DNA of 64,000 bases. Origin: Sulfuriferula sp. AH1. Lineage in GTDB: Bacteria > Pseudomonadota > Gammaproteobacteria > Burkholderiales > Sulfuriferulaceae. Both the position numbers and the translations under genes were made by a program. The notes under the pieces were generated by a model. That model was not told the DNA's origin and did not search any database. It saw nothing but the letters and a program-made list of their open reading frames with translations. The stretch spans positions 1,922,001 through 1,986,000 of the forward strand of contig NZ_CP021138.1 of NCBI RefSeq assembly GCF_002162035.1, in the 5' to 3' direction. This document shows, one piece after another, positions 58,408-64,000 of the stretch; position 1 is the stretch's first letter, and every line of letters begins with the position of its first letter.

Positions 58408-60009
58408 ATGAACGAGCAAGCACCGAATTCCATAGAAGACCGCATCAGCGTGTTGCGCACGCACTGGGAGCGCTACGCCGCCAAAGGCCGTTTCAATCAA
58501 TTCATTGAATTTGCCGTCGCGGTGAACAGTCTCGCCGAATATTTCAATCAATTGCGCCTGTCGGGTCTGGTGCGCCTGTGCGAAGGTCTGGAAAACACCG
58601 TACTGGCCAAAATGGGCGATGAAACATCGCACCCGCTTGCGCAGCAGGACCTCCTGTCGTTGCAGCGCCAGATCGACACCTTGCTGAGTTCCGTAGCCAA
58701 TTCACGCGCTCCCAACATCGAACATCGCACGACAGCGCCAGCCGCGACCGACATCGACTGGATCAAGCCGCGCTCGGTGTGGATGGTGTCTGCACCCGGC
58801 CAGCGTGAAATCACCGATGCCATGGGTTCGCAGCTGCGCTTTTTCGGATTCGATATCCATGAACTGGGCTGGAACAGCGGGCCGGTACCGGAAAGCGCCG
58901 CGCTTGCCGTACTGTTCATTCCCGCCAATGAGCACACCCAGACTGAAGAATTGGCGCATATCGCAGACATCCGCGCCAATTGCCCGGCCAGCCAGCTGCT
59001 CTATCTCGGTACGCAATCGGCAATCGAGCCCATCGTCGCACTGATGCGCGCAGGCATCGACGTCACCATTCCATCCGAAGGGCAAACCGCGAATGTTCTC
59101 AATTGCATACTCGATCTGGTAAAGATCAACGAACAGGAAAAATTCCGCGTTCTGATCGTGGAAGATTCGCGGGTCGCGGCTGCGCTGATCGAACGCACGC
59201 TGGCACAGCACGGCATGGACACCTGCGCCATCAACGACCCCGGCAGCCTGCTGGAAGTGCTCGAATCCTATCATCCCGACCTGATCCTGATGGACATGTA
59301 CATGCCGCGTTTCAACGGCATTGAAGCGACCCGAGCATTGCGGCAAATGAGCGCTTACAGCGCGTTGCCCATCGTCTATATCTCGGGCGAATCCGATGTC
59401 GGCCTGCAGGTGGAAGCATTGCGCCTGGGCGGCGACCAGTTCATCATCAAACCGTTCAACCCTGTGCTGCTCGCCGCCATCATCAAGACCAAGATCGAAC
59501 GTTTCCGCGAAACGCAACGCTCCAGCCGTCTTGACGGACTCACCGGTCTGCTCAACCATTCTGCCGCCAAACTGCACCTGAAGGCCATGCTCAGCCAGAC
59601 CCCAGCGCAGGGCATGCTGACGGCCGCAATGATCGACATCGACCATTTCAAGGCGATTAACGATACCTATGGTCATCCCGTTGGCGATCAGGTCATACGC
59701 AGACTGGCCTGGTTGCTTAAAGGACGCCTGCGCTCCCATGATCTGATCGGGCGCTACGGCGGCGAGGAATTCCTGATCGCGTTGCCAGGCATCAGCCCGA
59801 CGCAGGCGATTTCCGTGATTGACCGCATCCGCAGCGATTTTTGCGCTTTGCCGCATGCGTATCCGGGCGGCGTACTGCATGCCAGTTTCAGCGCAGGCGT
59901 GGCAGCGTTCCCCGAAATGGATACCGCCGCCGCGCTTACCGAAGCGGCAGACGCTGCCTTGCTGCAAGCGAAACGGCTGGGGCGAAATCGCGTGGAACAA
60001 GCGCAATAA
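58408..60009 (+). CDS. Receiver-GGDEF diguanylate cyclase with I-site
   Basis: A 533 aa regulator. Residues ~1-95 are helical; ~120-245 look like a degenerate receiver (SVWMVSAPGQREITDAM start) lacking an evident phospho-Asp; ~247-365 form a true receiver (VLIVEDSRVAAALIERTL, phospho-Asp296 in LMDMYMPRFNG); ~375-530 are a GGDEF domain with DGLTGLLNH, active-site GGEEF at 451-455, and the inhibitory RxxD (RSHD, 442-445) five residues earlier. An active, feedback-controlled cyclase is expected. The stand-alone EAL enzyme at 53652 is the opposite activity. No clear ribosome site is seen before ATG 58408. Confidence 0.92.
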   Translation: MNEQAPNSIEDRISVLRTHWERYAAKGRFNQFIEFAVAVNSLAEYFNQLRLSGLVRLCEGLENTVLAKMGDETSHPLAQQDLLSLQRQIDTLLSSVANSRAPNIEHRTTAPAATDIDWIKPRSVWMVSAPGQREITDAMGSQLRFFGFDIHELGWNSGPVPESAALAVLFIPANEHTQTEELAHIADIRANCPASQLLYLGTQSAIEPIVALMRAGIDVTIPSEGQTANVLNCILDLVKINEQEKFRVLIVEDSRVAAALIERTLAQHGMDTCAINDPGSLLEVLESYHPDLILMDMYMPRFNGIEATRALRQMSAYSALPIVYISGESDVGLQVEALRLGGDQFIIKPFNPVLLAAIIKTKIERFRETQRSSRLDGLTGLLNHSAAKLHLKAMLSQTPAQGMLTAAMIDIDHFKAINDTYGHPVGDQVIRRLAWLLKGRLRSHDLIGRYGGEEFLIALPGISPTQAISVIDRIRSDFCALPHAYPGGVLHASFSAGVAAFPEMDTAAALTEAADAALLQAKRLGRNRVEQAQ

Positions 60010-60091
60010 TCGCACTCCGATACAACTAAATGCCTTGTCAGCACCCGAGCCGCAATTTATAGTACGTTGATATTTACCATTAACGTACAAC

Positions 60092-61420
60092 ATGCACAAC
60101 GTCCATTCTGTCGATACCCTCATCGAAGCCCGCTGGATCATCCCCATAGAACCGGCCAACACCGTATTGCACGACCACAGCATCGCCATCGACGGCGGCC
60201 GCATCGTCGCCATCCTGCCCACCGGCGAAGCGCGGCAACGCTTCGTCGCCGCGACTTATCACCGGCTCACCGACCATGCGCTGATGCCCGGCATGGTGAA
60301 TCTGCACACCCACGCCGCGATGACCCTGCTGCGCGGCTATGCCGACGATCTGCCGCTGATGGAATGGCTCAAGGGCCATATCTGGCCGGCAGAATCCAGA
60401 CACGTCTCCGCCGACTTCGTGCGCGACGGCGCCCGCCTCGCCTGCGCGGAAATGCTCAAGGGCGGCACCACCTGTTTCAACGACATGTACTTTTTCCCCG
60501 AAGCAGTAGCCGAGGCCGCCGTGGCCTGCGGCATCCGCGCCGCCATCGGCATGATCGTGATCGACTTCCCCACCGCCTATGCCAGCGACCCCGACGACTA
60601 CCTCAACAAGGGCCTCGCCATGCGCGACCGCATGCGCGACGAACCGCTGCTGTCATTCACCCTCGCGCCGCATGCGCCATACACCGTCAGCAACGCCACC
60701 TTCGAAAAAATCATCACCTACGCCAGCCAACTCGACCTGCCGGTTCATGTGCACCTGCATGAAACTGCCGACGAAATCGCCCAGAGCATGACGCAATACC
60801 AGCAACGCCCGCTGGCGCGACTGCACCAGCTGGGCCTGACCGGCCCCAATCTCATTGCCGTACATGCCGTGCACCTGAACCCGGACGAGCAGGCGCTGCT
60901 GGCGCAGCAGGGCAGCCACATCGCACACTGCCCCGCATCCAATCTCAAGCTCGCCAGCGGTTTCGCACCCGTCGCCAGCATGCTGGAACAAGGCCTCAAT
61001 ATCGGCATCGGCACCGACGGCGCCGCCAGCAATAACAGCATCGACATGTTCGGCGAAATGCGGCTGGCCGCGTTGCTGGCCAAAGGCGTCGCCAATGATG
61101 CCGCCGCGCTGCCCGCCCACACCGCACTGCAAATGGCCACGCTCAACGGCGCACGTGCACTGGGGCTAGATCAGCACATCGGTTCGCTGCTTCCCGGCAA
61201 ATGTGCCGACCTCATCGCCGTGGATATGGCGCAGCTCAACACCCTGCCGTGCTTTGACCCCATCTCCAGCCTGGTCTACAGCGCCGGACGCGATCAGGTC
61301 AGCCACGTCTGGGTCAACGGCGAACTGCGGGTGGACAACCACCAGTTCACCGCGCTCGACGAACGCACCCTCAAAATTACCGCCAATGTCTGGCAAAGCC
61401 GCATTCAACCATCTCACTAA
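60092..61420 (+). CDS. mtaD: 5-methylthioadenosine / S-adenosylhomocysteine deaminase (TRZ/ATZ family)
   Basis: Metal-dependent amidohydrolase, 442 aa, probably deaminating MTA or SAH in SAM recycling. Metal motifs are intact: VNLHTHAAM, HVHLHETADE, AVHAVHL and GTDGAASNN. The TRZ/ATZ family also holds triazine and guanine-like deaminases, so substrate is a family-level call. ATG 60092 has no strong ribosome site. The DedA gene follows after 8 bases in the same transcript. Confidence 0.88.
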   Translation: MHNVHSVDTLIEARWIIPIEPANTVLHDHSIAIDGGRIVAILPTGEARQRFVAATYHRLTDHALMPGMVNLHTHAAMTLLRGYADDLPLMEWLKGHIWPAESRHVSADFVRDGARLACAEMLKGGTTCFNDMYFFPEAVAEAAVACGIRAAIGMIVIDFPTAYASDPDDYLNKGLAMRDRMRDEPLLSFTLAPHAPYTVSNATFEKIITYASQLDLPVHVHLHETADEIAQSMTQYQQRPLARLHQLGLTGPNLIAVHAVHLNPDEQALLAQQGSHIAHCPASNLKLASGFAPVASMLEQGLNIGIGTDGAASNNSIDMFGEMRLAALLAKGVANDAAALPAHTALQMATLNGARALGLDQHIGSLLPGKCADLIAVDMAQLNTLPCFDPISSLVYSAGRDQVSHVWVNGELRVDNHQFTALDERTLKITANVWQSRIQPSH

Positions 61421-61428
61421 GGAATACC

Positions 61429-62040
61429 ATGCTCCACGAATTCATCAACTGGATACTCGCCACGGTTCACGACTGGGGCTACGCCGGCATCTTCATCCTC
61501 ATGGCACTGGAATCCACGGTATTGCCGGTACCTTCCGAGCTGGTGCTGATCCCCGCCGGCTACCTCGCCTTTGAAGGCCACATGAACCTCGCCCTGATAT
61601 TACTCAGCGCCACCCTAGGCTGTCTGGCCGGTGCCTCGATCAACTATGCCTTCGCGCTGTGGGTAGGCCGCCCGTTCCTCGAGCGCTGGGGCAAATACTT
61701 CTTCGTACGCCCGCCGCTATTGCACAAAACCGATGAATTCTTCGCCCGTCACGGCAAAATCTCCACCTTCACCGGCCGCCTGATCCCTGGCATCCGTCAC
61801 CTGATCTCGCTGCCCGCCGGCCTCGCACGCATGAATCCCGCTACCTTCGCCATCTACACCATGCTTGGAGCCGGCCTGTGGTCGACCATACTCACCCTGA
61901 TCGGCTACTTCATCGGCGGCAATGAAGTGCTGATCAAATCTTATCTGCACCTGCTGACTATTGCGCTGATTGGCGGGGTGGGGGTGATTATTGCGGGGTA
62001 TTGGTGGTGGCAGAGAAGGATTGTGCGGGAGGGAAAATAA
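61429..62040 (+). CDS. DedA family membrane protein
   Basis: A 203 aa membrane protein of the DedA/VTT flippase-like group (undecaprenyl phosphate or phospholipid translocation in known members). Start ESTVLPVPSELVLIPAGYLA, the conserved FTGRLIPGIRHLISLPAGLA arginine segment, and about five membrane helices. CTAAGGAATACC precedes ATG 61429. Directly downstream of mtaD. Family size (about 200-220 aa) fits. Confidence 0.92.
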   Translation: MLHEFINWILATVHDWGYAGIFILMALESTVLPVPSELVLIPAGYLAFEGHMNLALILLSATLGCLAGASINYAFALWVGRPFLERWGKYFFVRPPLLHKTDEFFARHGKISTFTGRLIPGIRHLISLPAGLARMNPATFAIYTMLGAGLWSTILTLIGYFIGGNEVLIKSYLHLLTIALIGGVGVIIAGYWWWQRRIVREGK

Positions 62041-62115
62041 ACTGTGTAGTGGGTTTATTTAATAGACACCTTATCAGTATATATAACATTAGATGCTTGA
62101 GAGTCCTTGCGCAAA

Positions 62116-62568
62116 ATGAAAACTGCACAAATTGGAAAGTGTGGCGAATTGTTGGTTCAATATCAGCTCCTGATGCGTGAGGTAGAATCTGCGCCCCTCA
62201 CCACAGATTCTGGTGTTGACTTAGTTGCATATTCACCACGAAACGCACGCCCCATAACAATTCAAGTTAAAACCAATCTCCGAGCCAAACTTGGTGGTGG
62301 CAAAGGAAAAGAGGCTCTTGATTGGTGGGTTCCTGAAAACAGCCCTGCGCATTATGTTGCGCTTGTTGATTTGTCTTCCCAGCGTATCTGATTATTATCA
62401 CAGGCTGAAGTGGCTGCACTGGCCCAACAAACATCCAATGGTCGGCATCATCTTTACATGTATGTTGACCCAACAGCCAACCCCGCAAAAGGCGGTCGCC
62501 TTGTTCATAGTTACGAATTCGAAAAGTATCTTCTCCAAAACCGTGCTCATGAAGTTTTCGATATGTAA
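62116..62568 (+). pseudogene. PD-(D/E)XK-like nuclease gene interrupted by an in-frame TGA
   Basis: The frame opens at ATG 62116 (TTG 62107 possible) with IGKCGELLVQYQLLMREV, SGVDLVAYSPRNARPITIQV and KTN, a Glu...Asp...QxK pattern like DUF4365/restriction-type nuclease folds. It stops at TGA 62389-62391, directly after DLSSQRI. Past that codon the same frame stays open and protein-like for 58 more codons (LLSQAEVAALAQQTSNGRHH, HSYEFEKYLLQNRAHEVFDM) to TAA 62566-62568. TGG to TGA is the simplest explanation. The stretch is more AT-rich than its neighbours, so it may have been acquired. Confidence 0.65.
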
Positions 62569-62709
62569 CACATCTAAACCTACGCTCAGGCCCGTAACCC
62601 GGGTACACGGGGTCTGGTCTAGCTATGTAGCATAGCCCCATCCAAGTCAGGCCGGGGATTGCCCGACCTACCATGCCAACAGAAACCACACTGCAACCTT
62701 TCCCCCAAA
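62569..62709. other. Intergenic segment with a small inverted repeat
   Basis: GC-rich stretch with GCTATG-tag-CATAGC (62622-62636) and a run CCCGTAACCCGGGTACACGG next to it. The last part reads like the ends of dispersed extragenic repeats, but only one copy is in the window, so no repeat family can be claimed. Confidence 0.3.
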
Positions 62710-63081
62710 CTACCCATCCTGCTCCATAGCCAACGTATAGTCGAATAGCTCAGGCTGGTTCTTGCGATACACCCGCAGCCACATGACGGTTGCAGGGATC
62801 AGCGAGCGCACCACGAACCACAGCGCTTCGCCTGCCGCCGGGCCGGGTTCGTTGAGCTGCCTGGCAGTGGCTGCCCAGCCATCCCAATCCACTTCGGCCA
62901 TGATGGCGCAGATCTGCGGTGGCAGCTTGGCAGCGATGTCGGTCATGATTTTGACCTGACGGGTCACTTCTGTCCGAGTCAGGCGCGAGTTGAGGAACTC
63001 GTCTTCCTCCAGCCCTTCGGTCAGAGTCAATACGGTGATACAAGCTTCTTCGATGATGGATAGTAAAGATGCGTTCAACAT
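62710..63081 (-). CDS. HepT/DUF86-like protein without evident catalytic motif
   Basis: A 123 aa all-helical protein with the HepT-like layout: LSIIEEACITVLTLTEGLEE, TRTEVTRQVKIMTDIAAKLP, AEVDWDGWAATARQLNEPGP, then EALWFVVRSLIPATV. The RxxxxH ribonuclease motif expected after the conserved Trp is not seen (ARQLNEP instead), and no MntA-type nucleotidyltransferase gene lies nearby. It may be an inactive or repurposed member. GGAG before ATG 63081 supports translation. Confidence 0.55.
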   Translation of the reverse strand: MLNASLLSIIEEACITVLTLTEGLEEDEFLNSRLTRTEVTRQVKIMTDIAAKLPPQICAIMAEVDWDGWAATARQLNEPGPAAGEALWFVVRSLIPATVMWLRVYRKNQPELFDYTLAMEQDG

Positions 63082-63315
63082 GACCGGCTCCGGGATATTT
63101 AATCATACCGTTTGCATGCAGCAATCATTGTGCCAAGCGCTGAAACATGCTTTACCAGCCTGATACCATGCTCGATGTGGCATTTTGTCGCAAAGCTGAC
63201 AGTCTGGCGGGAGCAGTTTCCACAATCCGACGACAAATCAGGGGCCTTGAAGTCTCATCCACTTCGACGCACAATGCAGGCACACACGACAATATCAGCA
63301 TGATCGAATACCAAA

Positions 63316-63501
63316 ATGGGTGACGTCATTCAATTCAAGAAGCCGAAACCGGGCGAAAAATTCAAGGGTTTGTCGCTGTGCAACAGCGGTTTCCACAAGT
63401 GGGAGCCGGTACAGGAAAACCCGTTCGATGTAGACCAGGGGCGCCTGATCACGCGACTGGTATGCAAGCGCTGCGGCGCGACCAAAACCGAAGCCCGCTA
63501 A
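63316..63501 (+). CDS. Small protein with possible Zn ribbon (61 aa)
   Basis: A 61 aa protein: MGDVIQFKKPKPGEKFKGLS, LCNSGFHKWEP, and a C-terminal LVCKRCGATKTEAR. CKRC with the CNSGFH stretch could form a zinc-binding site. No function recognised. Ribosome site is weak. It converges with rtcB (11 bases). Confidence 0.6.
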   Translation: MGDVIQFKKPKPGEKFKGLSLCNSGFHKWEPVQENPFDVDQGRLITRLVCKRCGATKTEAR

Positions 63502-63512
63502 CACCCATAACA

Positions 63513-64000
63513 TCAACCCTTGATGCAGACCTTGGGCCGCAAAAACGCCACCCGTTTGGCGAGGCCGGCTTTTTCCGTGGCTTCTGCCACCTTACCCACG
63601 TCCTTGTAAGCGCCGGGCGCTTCCTCGGCCGCACCGCGCATGGACTTGGTACGAATCAGGATGCCGCGGAGCGCCAGTTCATCGATCAGCTCCCTGCCGC
63701 GCCAGAACTTGAGCGCGGCATTGCGGCTCATGGCCCTGCCGGCACCGTGGCTGGCGGATGACCAGGCTTTGTTTTCACTTTCGCGGGTTCCCGCCAGCAC
63801 GTAGGAGCCGGTGCCCATACTGCCGCCGATGATGACGGGCTGCCCGGCTTCCTGGTACCGCGCCGGCAAGGATGGATGATGAGGGCCGAACGCGCGGGTC
63901 GCGCCTTTGCGGTGGATGTAGAGCCATCTTTCCCGGCCCTCATACACATGTTTTTCCAGCTTGCAGGTGTTGTGCGACACATCGAACAGGGTTTCCAGCG
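63513..64000 (-). CDS. rtcB: RNA-splicing ligase RtcB, C-terminal part (cut by window edge)
   Basis: GTP- and Mn-dependent RNA ligase/repair enzyme. The visible ~160 residues read DVSHNTCKLEKHVYEGRERW, YIHRKGATRAFGP, IIGGSMGTGSYVLAG, the guanylylation-site HGAGRAMSR and end at VCIKG. These are the metal- and GMP-binding part. The N-terminal ~300 residues lie beyond base 64000. Start and intactness cannot be judged. Confidence 0.93.
   Translation of the reverse strand, partial: LETLFDVSHNTCKLEKHVYEGRERWLYIHRKGATRAFGPHHPSLPARYQEAGQPVIIGGSMGTGSYVLAGTRESENKAWSSASHGAGRAMSRNAALKFWRGRELIDELALRGILIRTKSMRGAAEEAPGAYKDVGKVAEATEKAGLAKRVAFLRPKVCIKG

Noticed and set aside
60067-60762. 231-codon frame overlapping mtaD
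   Set aside because: Arg/His-rich shadow of mtaD with no motif.

Overview
The window reads as a chromosomal segment of a Gram-negative betaproteobacterium. The gyrA-serC-pheA-hisC-tyrA order, the opgGHD glucan operon, lolC/lolD, a two-ATP-cone NrdA and a PurU of usual size all fit. Rubrerythrin, catalase, an FNR/DNR-type regulator with its target box and NO-stress-type membrane proteins suggest an organism that moves between oxic and anoxic conditions. A Nitrosomonadales-like lineage (sulfur or iron oxidisers) is my best guess, but that is inference, not shown by a marker gene. No prophage, CRISPR array or insertion sequence was seen.

Layout. 0-5 kb: end of an nrdAB operon (nrdB cut by the left edge), purU, then two small unrecognised proteins that share a C-terminal tail. 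5-8 kb: rubrerythrin, an Fe-S oxidoreductase and a DUF3501 protein in one operon. 8-14 kb: opgG-opgH-opgD for periplasmic glucans, then a MarR-type regulator. 14-17 kb: MscS channel, PfkB sugar kinase, and a methyltransferase remnant with its middle missing. 17-23 kb: a heavy-metal-type RND efflux operon headed by a His-containing exported small protein. 23-27 kb: lolC/lolD and a UbiB-type kinase. 27-32.6 kb: NlpC/P60 hydrolase, a hybrid histidine kinase, prfC and a TonB-like Pro-rich protein. 32.6-40.4 kb: gyrA-serC-pheA-hisC-aroF-tyrA (aromatic amino acids, serine, topoisomerase). 40.5-43.2 kb: a 25-residue hydrophobic ORF, catalase, psd.

43.2-45.9 kb is the most unusual block. An FNR/DNR-type regulator diverges from three genes: a small membrane protein, a GcvH-like lipoyl carrier with a C-terminal CxxC, and a thioredoxin-membrane fusion. 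The box TTGACCTGGATCAA lies where a class II activator site should be for the three-gene operon. A DUF1971 gene follows the regulator. Together they look like an anaerobiosis- or NO-induced thiol/lipoyl redox module.

45.9-51.5 kb: phosphoglucomutase, cold-shock protein, tRNA-Pro(CGG), a coiled-coil exported protein and glycogen phosphorylase. 51.6-62 kb: ABC-F ATPase, an EAL phosphodiesterase, an LRR-protein kinase fusion, a MAPEG protein, HtpG, a receiver-GGDEF cyclase with an I-site, an MTA/SAH deaminase and a DedA protein. 62-64 kb looks accessory: a nuclease-like gene broken by an in-frame TGA, a HepT-like protein without an evident catalytic motif, a small possible Zn-ribbon protein, and the 3' part of rtcB at the right edge.
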